Positions 1-13,100 of a DNA stretch of 64,000 bases are shown here, piece after piece. Each line of letters begins with the position of its first letter. Within the stretch, counting starts at the first letter, position 1. This DNA comes from Azorinus chamasolen (Eukaryota; Mollusca; Bivalvia; Cardiida; Solecurtidae): NCBI GenBank assembly GCA_963576725.1, contig OY755241.1:74933001-74997000 (forward strand), given 5' to 3'. The translations under genes and the position numbers were made by a program. The notes beneath the pieces were generated by a model. That model ran no database searches. It had not been told where the DNA came from and saw only the letters and a list, made by a program, of their open reading frames with translations.

Positions 1-182
1 GAATTCTAGCAGAGAAGAATTTAGATATTTTAGTCAGGTGACTGCTTAATGCATGGTCAAAGTCATGCAGAAAGCTCCTCTAGGAGCTTTCTGCATGACT
101 TTCACCCTGCATTAAGCTGTCACCTGTCTCCAAGACCGATATCTATACTAAATTTAACGTCCGGTTAAGAGAGGTTTTACTG
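1..182. mobile_element. TA-type hairpin MITE, left end outside the window
   Basis: A hairpin core (about 45-118: GCTTAATGCA...GCAGAAAGCTCCT/AGGAGCTTTCTGC...TGCATTAAGC) followed by the right end GAGAGGTTTTACTG and TA. Same family as 48898-49092. Confidence 0.6.
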
Positions 183-372
183 TATTTGTAAACTGTTTGG
201 ATCTGAATGAGACGCCGAGGAACTCTCACCAGGACCCAGTCTATGTGACACTCAGTCAACACTTTCTAAAAATCGTGTTCCAATCGGGAGTAAGAAAACA
301 AAACTTTCAATAGACCAGAGTCGATATTGTAAACAATATATTGAATAAAATTGTAATAGAAATTTTACTTAA

Positions 373-530
373 GTTCTGAAAGTAGAACATCCTTCGAAAG
401 CAAAAGCATTAATGCGAGAAGAGAAAATTGAAGACTCGGTTTTATTGAGTCAGTTCATGAGCAGTTATAAAGGTGCAACACTACTTACCGGCGTAACGGT
501 AGTCATTTTTATCAAAACTATTAATATCGA
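373..530. repeat. Dispersed repeat, second copy near 6990-7155
   Basis: The stretch with GAGAAAATTG.A.ACTCGG and TTTTATTGAGTC is found again at 7026-7080 with the same flanks. It gives a short open frame at 412-597 that is not an exon. Confidence 0.6.
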
Positions 531-1012
531 AACTAATGATCCTGAAGGACTAGAAAATATAACACTTGTACCAGATAGAGACATGCTAACAGAGTAGAGC
601 CAGGTCAGACGGCTCCTTTAGGATCAGCGTCTGTTCTGTTTGCTTATAATGTGATAAATATCGGTTTCTACAGTTTCTGCCAGGTAAAACTCTTCCCATG
701 TGCATTATGTCATTATATAACCCCGGATCATTGACATTAATATTTTCATTATTTTTCCATGTATAGTAAAAACCCATCTCAACTGGATATTCAATTTAGT
801 ATAAATGTCGGTCTTCGAGACAGATGCCAGCTTAACCCTTTCCCTGATCTATGTTTATTCCAAACTTGAATACCTACTGAATATTCATGATCAAAATAGT
901 TCTAATGAAATATGGAAGGTGGAACATTGTAGCCATTTTAGAAAACTACAGAACTATCATATCCCATAAGCAAATGCAATTGTTAATTGTTTTTGTGTTC
1001 ATCATGCTTTAG

Positions 1013-1189
1013 GGGTGTCGGAGGGTGACCTGGTCGCCATATCTGTACATAACTACTTGAGTCATAAGGAGGAGACAGACCTGACTGGTTTGTATGACAA
1101 GATAGAACACACGGCAGGCATGCAAACTGGGTCTCTGTTGCTGAGAAATTCAGACATGTATGATGCATTCACACTGATCTTCGTCAAAG
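1013..1189 (+). CDS. Exon 1 in window: end of GG/ILEI (PANDER-like) domain
   Basis: The acceptor is ..gctttag before 1013; the first two bases complete a codon from an exon left of the window. The translation starts VSEGDLVAISVHNYL and ends YDAFTLIFVKG. This is the usual end of the GG domain in CEMIP and FAM3-type proteins (xVxxxVKDxxxxxL... then YRDSxALVGxKG). The donor is gtttgt, weaker than the others. It ends in phase 1 and joins 4856 to make a Gly codon. Confidence 0.85.
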
Positions 1190-4100
1190 GTTTGTATTGT
1201 CCCAATTCGAATCCCTGAAATGTACCAGAAATCTGTCTTTAGCGGCCATTAAAAAGGTGTACAGTGCTCCCTCTCTACAACGACACCCTTTGGGATACGA
1301 AGATTGTACGTGTTGTTCAGAGGGAGTTGTTATAGGGAGGGAAAATCAAACATAATTAGCTTGTTCGCAGATCCCCAGATAAGGTGTATTTCGAGAACTA
1401 AAACCGTTATGCCTCCAACAAACCCTATGTTGTGACCACTCTTTAGAATCGTCACAAAGTGACGATTCTAAAGAGTGGTCACAACATAGGGTTTGATGGA
1501 GGCGTAAAGAAAATACGATGGAAAAAGTTGTTTCTGGAGCCTTGTTGTTTCGGAAACAGTGACAGGCGTTGTTGTAAGGAGGGAGTCGTTATTGAGAGGG
1601 TCGTTGTAGGGAGGGAGTACTGTATAATTATTTGTATGTAATGTAGGTTGTAGCTTAATGCAAGTCAAATGTAATGCAGAAAGCGTCTGTAGAAGCTTTG
1701 TGCATTAGTTATGTCCTGCATTAAGCAACCACTTGCTTTTTTAGATTCCTATGTTCAATAAAAGAATGGCTACTTAGGAATGTGTGTGAAGCTGGCTCAG
1801 CAATCAACCATCAACCATCAACATTCGTTTTTATATAAGGAAATCGAATGTTGATCTGGAATGTCGAGCTCGACCATCAACATTCGTTTTTATATAAGGA
1901 AATCGAATGTTGATCTGGAATGTCGAGCTCGACCCATCAACATTCGTTTTTATATACAAAAACCGAATGTTGATCTGGAATGTCGAGCTCGCCCATCAAC
2001 ATTCGTTTTTATATAGAGAAATCGAATGTTGATCTGGAATGTCGAACTCGCCCATCAACATTCGTTTTTATATAGGAAATCGAATGTTGATCTGGAATGT
2101 CGAGCTCGCCCATCAACATTCGTTTTTATAATAAGGAAACCGAATGTTGATCTGGAATGTCGAGCTCGCCCATCAACATTCACTTTTATATAAGGAAATC
2201 GAATGTTGATCTGGAATGCTCAACATTCCAGCTCAACATTCGCATTCTCTATATAAATGAATGCTGATGGGCGAGCTCAACATTCCAGATCAACATTCGG
2301 TTTCTCTATATAAAAACGAATGTTGATGGGCGAGCTCGACATTCCAGATCAACATTCGATTTCCTTATATAAAAGCGTATGTTGATGGGCGAGCTCGACA
2401 TTCCAGATCAACATTCGATTTCCTTATATAAAAACGAATGTTGATGGGCGAGCTCGACATTCCAGCTCAACATTCGGTTTCTCTATATAAAAACGAATGT
2501 TGATGGGTGAGCTCGACATTCCAGATCAACATTCAGTTTCTCTATATAAAAACGAATGTTGATGGGCGACCTCGACATTCCAGATCAACATTCGATTTCT
2601 CTATATAAAAACGAATGTTGATGGGCGAGCTCGACATTCCAGATCAACATTCGATTTCCTTATATAAAAGCGAATGTTGATGGGCGAGCTCGACATTCCA
2701 GATCAACATTCGATTTCCTTATATAAAAAACGAATGTTGATGGGCGAGCTCGACATTCCAGATCAACATTCGGTTTCCTTATATGAAAACGAATGTTGAT
2801 GGTTGATGGTTGATTGCTGAGCCAGCTTCACACACATTACTTAGGAAAGGTAAGCGACTCTTGTCTGCAGACACCAATAATGCGTTTCGTGACGTTTTGT
2901 CTCATTTTACACTTGTGTAAGTTAAGGTCTTACATCTTGTCTTTGTTTTTGATCAGTTTGATTGAGTTTTAGTTTAACGCCCCTGCAACACCTATTGGCT
3001 AACATGCTGTTAGTGTTGAGCAGGCAAGGAACAGTTCGGTGAAGGTCGTGCATGTACATATGAACGTGTATGTACATATGAGAGTTCATGTACATGTGAG
3101 CGTGTGTGTTCATATGAGCGTGCATGTACATATGAGCGTGCATGGAAATATATGTAAGCATGTATGTACATGTGAGCGTGTGTGTACATAAGAGCGTGTA
3201 TGTACATGTGAGCGTGTATGTATATGTAAGCTTGTATGTACAAATGCGCGTGTACGTACATGTAAGTATGTATGAACATAAGAGCGTGTATGTACATGTG
3301 AGCGTGTATGTATATGTAAGCTTGTATGTACATGTGCGCGTGTACGTACATGTAAGTGTGTATGAACATAAGAGCGTGTATGTACATGTGAGCGTACATG
3401 TACATATGAGCGTGTATGTACATATGAGCGTACATGTACATATGAGCGTGTATGTACATATGAGCGTGCATGTACATATGAGCGTGCATGTAAATATCTG
3501 TAAGCATGTATGTACATGTGAGCGTGTGTGTAAATAAGAGCGTGTATGTATATGTAAGCTTGTAAGTACATGTATGTAATGCGCGTGTACGTACATGTAA
3601 GTGTGTATGAATATAAGAGCGTGTGTGTACATGTGAGCGTGTATGTATATGTGAGCGTGCAAGTTATTTGTGCTTCTGATGATGCTGGTGACTTTTATGT
3701 GTCACTTCCAAATTTCCTGCCTTTTTGATCTCTGATAATTTCTGATCTTTAATTGATTGCCTTACGCTACAGTCGTACTGGCAGTTTTGTTTACATTTTC
3801 CCCCAAAAGTGTATCAAGCGGTGTGGTTTCTAATGAGGCGCAGAATCACCATGCATCTAATCCGGATCCCAGTCGTCTATATATTTTATCAAAATTATCT
3901 GCTAACGTGTGAATGCTATTGGTTAATGTTTGGAGGAAACAATCTGCTTGTTCTACTCGACATATTTCGAAACTTCGATAGACAGGCACCATGTGTTCAG
4001 ACTGCAACCAATGACACGCGATTTTATCTACCGCAAAACGCAGGGTTTTCCGCAGTAAATAAATGATTTATTGGCAATTTATGTTTGTTTCACATTTTCG

Positions 4101-7100
4101 AAAACACCACACTAAATGACATTTATCAGCCAGTGTAGAACGTTTCTAAAATATTTAAGCTCATTTTTTACAATGTGAATACATGTACAAGTACGACTGT
4201 AACTTGTGTCGTCTGCAATAATAATTTCATATTAAATATAATTCTAAACTAAATAATAAAGGTATATTAGTAAAACATTTGTTTTAAAAACCTGTATGCT
4301 TGGGCTAATATAATACAGAAAACAGTGAAGTCCAAGGTCAGATGCCGCCTTGAAAAGGCGGCATCTGACCTGGGCTTTCACTGTTTTCAATGGTGCCAAC
4401 AGGCGCTATTTGCGCCAAAAGAGTTAATCAAATACAGTAGTCAAACGAAATAAAGATGCTTGCGACAGATAACACTTTTTTACGCATTTTATTTATAATA
4501 AGCTAATTTATGATAATTACAGTAAACTCCTCTATTTTAAAGCGACCACTTTGAGAACCAGACTTTGAGAATCTCTTTTTAGTGGTCACTTTAGATTCAT
4601 TTTGCTGTACGGTAGAACCATTCTCTATCGATCATATGTACTAATTAACATAGATTGAAATAGCTGCTTCATGCTTAAGAACGAAATTAACGCAAACAGC
4701 TTCTGCATTAAGCTACCACCTATCTTAAAGACAAAAATAAATCTCTGTTCTGGCGATAGTTATAGAGATGTGTTTATTGCTTAATACTGGACATTTTTGT
4801 TTATTTCCGAAGAGAACAGATTGAACATTTAACATTTTCTTACCCATTGATACAGGAGGAACCTACCGCCAAGACCACTCTGTGACACTACAGTATCAGT
4901 CTCCAGGTCGCGCCATTGCCTCACTAGAATACCAAGGTCAAAAGGTCACATCAGAGTCTGTCGTGTCCTACCGAAAGTCATACTTGTCCTCGATAGACCT
5001 CAGAATACTGTCACCGGAAGTAGGGTATCCCGAAATACAAGTGTTTGATGACATCACTTCTTGGGAAGCAGGTATAGTTTTTATTAAGAGGTTAGAAAGA
5101 AATGAGTAAGACTCATCGTGATGTGTGTAAGCCTACTTCTGTCAGATTCCATGAACATGTTTTTGTCAGTGCCGTGACACTTACAGCAAGTTGTGAGGTA
5201 CACGTGTTTAATAATTACGCTAATGATTAATCATTGGCACGGTGAATGTTGTTGTCCTTTAAATAGAAATATACCGATTAAAGTTTAATTATATTTTAGC
5301 ATCACTTTTCCATATAATAAAAATTTAAAAAGGGCGATTTGCTCCAAAAAGTGCTTCAAATCAAAATACAGGTCGCGATGCTCGGAAACTCTTTCATGTT
5401 GAAGGATAGCTTTAAGCCTTAATATGTCCCGTTGCTTGTATTTTTTTAATTCTAATATCTCTTTTCTTGTTTGATTGCCCTAGCTGATGTCAACCATGTC
5501 CAATGAAAGACATCATGTGTAACCATCTGATAGCTGCATTGGCCTAAAAGACATCATGTGTAGCCATCTGATAGCTGCATTGGCCTAAAAGACATCATGT
5601 GTAGCCATCTGATAGCTGCATTGGCCTAAAAGACATCATGTGTAGCCATCTGATAGCTGCATTGGCCTGGAAAAGACATCATGTGTAGCCATCTGATAGC
5701 TGCATTGGCCTGGAAAAGATATCATGTGTAGCCATCTGATAGCTGCATTGGCCTGGAAATTTAAATTTACATAATTTTAAGTGGCTGAGAGTTTGTACAG
5801 GTTTTTATGAGTAATACCTTATGTAAGCTGTAGAATCAGGTCAAAGATGTATCATAATCGGATCTGTGTCTACTCTGTTTACAAACATGTTAAACCATTC
5901 CCACATATTGACGCCTTTTGACACCTTATCAAAAGTCGTGTTTTGAAACCATTATGGTAAATAGAGCATATGCTCCATGGGAGTAAATGCTCTATTTATC
6001 ACAATGGTTTCTAAACTACACAATTATCAAAGTTTCCTTTTCTGTTGTTAATGCTCCTTTTCGGTAGATTTATTAAAAAGGTTGGATCTTAAAATAGGCA
6101 ATGAAGTAATGGGTTAAAAGGTGTGTCAATCAGTTAAAATGTCTTCGGTCTGACATATCCTGTTTCTAGTTGTATACTCATTACATTTACCAGAATAAGA
6201 TAATGGCAAATTAATTATTGTCCTGAGTGACCGAGTGGTAACGGTCTTCGAGTGGTAATCACTTTGCACTTAGCACCTCACCACTGTGGTTTGATTCCCG
6301 ACCTGGGCATTTGGATTGTTCACGTGTGTGTGAGTTTCCTTGTGTTGCTGTTCGGGCGACAGTTTTTTCTATACGTGGTTTGTCCTGCATGACTCATTTT
6401 TGTACTTTTACATGTACATTGGTTGTTCTACCCGGATCTTCTTCTAAGTATGAGGTAATGCAATTGGTCCCATGCATGGGAAAAGGTGGGTCTTCCTGCA
6501 TCTGTAATTAGCTGGACCAGAAGAAATATTGTTAACGCAACGTAAATCCAGATACAAACAAACAAAACAAGCTTATCCTGCATTTTAATCATCATTTGGT
6601 TAACCTGTTTAGATCTTAATATGCCCAATTTACCATAATGGTTCCAAAACTACACCATTTAAAAAAATCCTTTCTCTAGTCAATGCTTCCTTCCGTAGAT
6701 ATATTCAAAGAGGTGGAGTCTAACAATAGCATTTGAGATAATGGATTAAGGACGGGGTTGAATACTTCTAAGGTTTATAGGTACGTAAAACCCCTCTAAA
6801 CCGGAATTTGGATCAAGAACAATTGGAAGATTTACTTAATACAGGGTGAAAGTCTTGCTGAAAGGTTCTCTTGCAGCTTCCTATATCACTTTCAACCTGC
6901 ATTAAGCTACAAAATATCTGAAAGACCGCCACTAGTATTACATTGAACGTCCAGTATATAGAACCTTCACTTTATAAACAAGGCTTAGAAATATATTCTG
7001 AAAGTGGGAGATCCATCGAAAGCAAAAGTAACAATGCGAAAAGAGAAAATTGCAAACTCGGTTTTATTGAGTCTGTTCATGAGTAGTAATAAAAAGTGTA

Positions 7101-10100
7101 GTACTACTCACATGCCCCTAGCACCGGTTTAAGCAGTATTCAATTTTCAAAACTAATAGCACTTTGCACCTGCTGTTAAAATGTTGACAACAATAAGTGG
7201 AGGTTTTAACTCTTATGGTGCCAAATGTAACAGTGTCGTTTGCAATAATAATTTAATATTAAATATAATTATAAACTAAATAATAAAGGTATATTAGTAA
7301 AACATTTGTTATAAAAAACCTTGGGCTAAAATAATACAGAAAACAATGAAGTCCCAGTTCAGATGCCGCCTTGAAAAGACGGCATTTTACCTGGGACTGC
7401 ACTGTTTTCAATGGTGCCAACAGGCGACATCTGACCTGGGACTGCACTTTTTTCAATGGTGCCAACAGGCGACATTGACGCCGAAAGAGTTAACATGTAA
7501 TTTGAAAACATGAATCTGAAAGCAGATAATATGTATATAAAAAACTTAAAATGCAACCCGTTCAATTTCATTTGACAGGTGATAAGATTCTCATCACTTC
7601 CACTGACTACGCTTGGCATCACGCTGAAGTTCGCACCATACGAGAAATAACGGGAACACACACCATTAAATTAGAAGGTGAGTAGATTTTTTCTGAAACT
7701 CGACACGTCTTACTTGTGATTAACTTCTTACTCCATAGCTACGCTTTTAACGTACAAATGCAAACAGAGTAGATTCAGATCAGGACCCGTCTGATCAGGA
7801 TCTTCTCTGTTTGATTATAATATTATATAGATCTGATTCTTCAGTGCCTGCCATGGCCAAATGTTCCTGTGTGTAAGTGCTATTATACAGATGAATCCAA
7901 TTAATATACATGAACGTCATTATGTTTACATAAATATTGCTGTTGAAAAGGGTTACTAATGTCTCTATATCGTGTTAATCTAGTAATAATTATGTGTGTG
8001 AAGCTGGCTCAGCAATCAACCATCAACCATCAACATTCGTTTTTATATAAGGAAACCGAATGTTGATCTGGAATGTCGAGCTCGCCCATCAACATTCGTT
8101 TTTATATAAGGAAATCGAATGTTGATCTGGAATGTCGAGCTCGCCCATCAACATTCGATTTTATATAGAGAAACCGAATGTTGAGCTGGAATGTCGAGCT
8201 CGCCCATCAACATTCGTTTTTATATAAGGAAATCGAATGCTGATCTAGAATGTCGAGCTCGCCCATCAACATTCGTTTTTATGTAAGAAAATCGAATGTT
8301 GATCTGGAATGTCGAGCTCGCCCATCAACATTCGTTTTTATATAGAGAAACCGAATGTTGATCTGGAATGTCGAGCTCGCCCATCAACATTCGTTTTTAT
8401 ATAGAGAAACCGAATGTTGAGCTGGAATGTACAGCTCGCCCATCAACATTCGTTTTTATATAAGGAAATCGAATGTTGATCTGGAATGTCGAGCTCGCCC
8501 ATCAACATTCGTTTTTATATAGAGAAACCGAATGTTGATCTGGAATGTCGAGCTCGCCCATCAACATTCGTTTTCATATAGAGAAACCGAATGTTGAGCT
8601 GGAATGTTGAGCTCGCCCATCAACATTCGTTTTTATATAGAGAAACCCAATGTTGAGCTGGAATGTCGAGCTCGCCCATCAACATTCGTTTTTATATAAG
8701 GAAATCGAATGTTGATCTGGAATGTCGAGCTCGCCCATCAACATTCACTTTTATATAAGGAAACCGAATGTTGATCTGGAATGTCGAGCTCGCCCATCAA
8801 CATTCGTTTTTATATAGAGAAACCGAATGTTGAGCTCGCCCATCAACATTCGCTTTTATATAAGGAAATCGAATGTTGATCTGGAATGTCTAGCTCGCCC
8901 ATCAACATTCGTTTTTATATAAGGAAATCGAATGTTGAGCTGGAATTTCGAGCTCGCCCATCAACATTCGTTTTTATATAGAGAAACCGAATGTTGATCT
9001 GGAATGTCGAGCTCGCCCATCAACATTCGTTCTTATATATAGAGAAACCGAATGTTGATCTGGAATGTCGAGCTCGCCCATCAATATTCGTTTTTATATA
9101 AGGAAATCGAATGTTGAGCTGGAATGTCGAGCTCGCCCATCAACATTCGTTTTTATATAAGGAAATCGAATGTTGATCTGGAATGTCGAGCTCGCCCATC
9201 AACATTCGTTTTTATATAAGGAAATCGAATGTTGATCTGGAATGTCGAGCTCGCCCATCAACATTCGTTTTTTTATAAGGAAATCGAATGTTGATCTGGA
9301 ATGTCGAGCTCGTCCATCAACATTCGTTTTTATATAGAGAAACCGAATGTTGATCTGGAATGTCGAGCTCGCCCATCAACATTCGTTTTTATATAGAGAA
9401 ACCGAATGTTGAGCTGGAATGTACACGCCCATCAACATTCGTTTTTATATGAGGAAATCGAATGTTGATCTTGAATGTCGAGCTCGCCCATCAACATTCG
9501 TTTTTATATAAGGAAATCGAATGTTGATCTGGAATGTCGAGCTCGCCCATCAACATTCGTTTTATATAGAGAAACCGAATGTTGATCTGGAATGTCCAGC
9601 TCGCCCATCAACATTCGTTTTTATATAGAGAAACCGAATGTTGAGCTGGAATGTCCAGCTCGCCCATCAACATTCGTTTTTATATAAGGAAATCGAATGT
9701 TGATCTGGAATGTCGAACTCGCCCATCAACATTCGTTTTTATATAAGGAAATCGAATGTTGATCTGGAATGTCGAGCTCGCCCATCAACATTCGTTTTTA
9801 TATAGAGAAACCGAATGTTGATCTGGAATGTCGAGCTCGCCCATCAACATTCGTTTTCATATAGAGAAACCGAATGTTGAGCTGGAATGTTGAGCTCGCC
9901 CATCAACATTCGTTTTTATATAGAGAAACCCAATGTTGAGCTGGAATGTCGAGCTCGCCCATCAACATTCGTTTTTATATAAGGAAATCGAATGTTGATC
10001 TGGAATGTCGAGCTCGCCCATCAACATTCACTTTTATATAAGGAAACCGAATGTTGATCTGGAATGTCGAGCTCGCCCATCAACATTCGTTTTTATATAG

Positions 10101-13100
10101 AGAAACCGAATGTTGAGCTCGCCCATCAACATTCGCTTTTATATAAGGAAATCGAATGTTGATCTGGAATGTCTAGCTCGCCCATCAACATTCGTTTTTA
10201 TATAAGGAAATCGAATGTTGAGCTGGAATTTCGAGCTCGCCCATCAACATTCGTTTTTATATAGAGAAACCGAATGTTGATCTGGAATGTCGAGCTCGCC
10301 CATCAACATTCGTTCTTATATATAGAGAAACCGAATGTTGATCTGGAATGTCGAGCTCGCCCATCAATATTCGTTTTTATATAAGGAAATCGAATGTTGA
10401 GCTGGAATGTCGAGCTCGCCCATCAACATTCGTTTTTATATAAGGAAATCGAATGTTGATCTGGAATGTCGAGCTCGCCCATCAACATTCGTTTTTATAT
10501 AAGGAAATCGAATGTTGATCTGGAATGTCGAGCTCGCCCATCAACATTCGTTTTTTTATAAGGAAATCGAATGTTGATCTGGAATGTCGAGCTCGTCCAT
10601 CAACATTCGTTTTTATATAGAGAAACCGAATGTTGATCTGGAATGTCGAGCTCGCCCATCAACATTCGTTTTTATATAGAGAAACCGAATGTTGAGCTGG
10701 AATGTACACGCCCATCAACATTCGTTTTTATATAAGGAAATCGAATGTTGATCTTGAATGTCGAGCTCGCCCATCAACATTCGTTTTTATATAAGGAAAT
10801 CGAATGTTGATCTGGAATGTCGAGCTCGCCCATCAACATTCGTTTTATATAGAGAAACCGAATGTTGATCTGGAATGTCCAGCTCGCCCATCAACATTCG
10901 TTTTTATATAGAGAAACCGAATGTTGAGCTGGAATGTCCAGCTCGCCCATCAACATTCGTTTTTATATAAGGAAATCGAATGTTGATCTGGAATGTCGAA
11001 CTCGCCCATCAACATTCGTTTTTATATAAGGAAATCGAATGTTGATCTGGAATGTCGAGCTCGCCCATCAACATTCGTTTTTATATAGAGAAACCGAATG
11101 TTGATCTGGAATGTCCAGCTCGCCCATCAACATTCGTTTTTATATAGAGAAACCGAATGTTGAGCTGGAATGTCGAGCTCGCCCATCAACATTCGTTTTT
11201 TTATAAGGAAACCGAATGTTGATCTGGAATGTCGAGCTCGCCCATCAACATTCGCTTTTATATAAGGAAATCGAATGTTGATCTGGAATGTCGAGCTCGC
11301 CCATCAACATTCGTTTTTATATAAGGAAATCGAATGTTGAGCTGGAATGTCGAGCTCGCCCATCAACATTTGTTTTTATATAGAGAAACCGAATGTTGAT
11401 CTGGAATGTCGAGCTCGCCCATCAACATTCGTTTTTATATAGAGAAACTGAATGTTGATCTGGAATATCGAACTCGCCCATCAACATTCGATTTTATATA
11501 GAGAAACAGAATGTTGTGCTGGAATGGCGAGCTCGCCCATCAACAAGCGCCATTATACAGGGAAATATTTTTCTCTGAATATACAGGATTATCAGCTTTC
11601 ATCATTGGCACATAGCATCATCTGTAGGTCCGCTACAAAAAGTTTGCCCATGGTGTAAAAATTGGACCCGGCCGAGGGGTTGCCACTTTCTATAGGAACA
11701 TATAGCTAAAATGTTGAAAATGTCTCTGAAACTGGAAGCTCTTAGCTTTCAAGATGGCAAATTACGTCACCTTGAAGTCCGCATGGGTCAGATAAGGCCC
11801 AGCTACATGGGTAGCCAGATTTCTATAGAAAAATACACTTAATTTTTCTCCAATGATTGGCTTGTGAACGATACCAGGGTCATCATGGTAATATTGTTAT
11901 GTAATGCAAAGTTTGACCTATTGATTGTTGATAAATTTATGTGAACATGTGCGTCTAGCGTATAGGAATTTTTAAAGGTCATACTCAAGTCAAACATATA
12001 TGTTTGATAGTTAGTCATGATAAGTATTAGTATGTAACTGCTGCCTATTCATTAAAATAATATATTGATTTTAATAACCGCAGGCCTTAATTTATATAAT
12101 CAGATGTGGCATATCTGTGTCCTATGAAAACATTTACCTTTTAGTTTTTATCTAGGACGTTTTATTGAAGATAGCCCTTCTTAGAAACCGACTTTCCGTT
12201 TTAGGAATATACATGTATCTTAAAAATATGCTTTATATCTTCTATATTACATCTGCATGTGTAAATTTGGCATTTAGTCAATTCTAAAGGTGGTGTCACA
12301 CTAGAGCGTATGGCACGAACGTATGCGAACGTATGAGAAAAAATGCTCATACGCTCGCATACGCAGATAAACGCTATGGGTAGTATAGGCATACGTTGTA
12401 TAAGCTGCCATATGTCGGTGTACGTTCTCATACGCAGAGAACGAAACTAATTTTGAACATGTTCAAAGCAGTTCAGCGTATACGAGCGTATGAAGTATAC
12501 TAGGTCAAATACGTTTCACATACGGTGGCATGAAGGCGGCCAGTAAATCTATCATATGGATAGCGTATCAGTAACGTAATTTTAACGTATGTCTGACGAA
12601 CGACTAACGTTTTTAACCTATTTCTGGCTATCCATACGCTATTCATGCGCTCACATGAGGTAAGAATACGTTACTTATATGCTCACACACGCTATTTATA
12701 GGCTGATATACGCTACATTGACGGTGACATAGGTTGACACATGCTCGTATACGTTTCCCATGCGTTGCCTATACGCCAGATATACGGTACGCATACGCTA
12801 TTCACGCGCTGCTAATACGTTCATCGAAGATAGAGGCGGAAAATTACGGATTCATATGCTCAAAAGTTGTGCGTATGCCCAGGATTTCATACGCACGCTA
12901 TGCATACGTTCGTCTCATACGCTATAGTGTAACATGGGCATAATTTAACGTATGTCTGACGAATGACTAACGTATTTAACGTATTTAACCTATTTCTGGC
13001 TATCCATACGCTGCTCATGCGCTCACATGCAGTAAGAATATGTTACTCATATGCTCGCATACGCTAGTTATACGCTGATATATGCTACACTGACGGTGAC

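Noticed and set aside
412..597. Open frame of 61 codons as a possible upstream exon
   Set aside because: The sequence recurs near 7026 in another intron, so it is a dispersed repeat. It does not match the GG domain expected before exon 1.
2922..3662. Long open frames on both strands (up to 246 codons) rich in His, Thr and Tyr
   Set aside because: They lie in the TGTACATATGAGCGTG minisatellite and appear in several frames at once. The unit has no stops, so open frames are expected.
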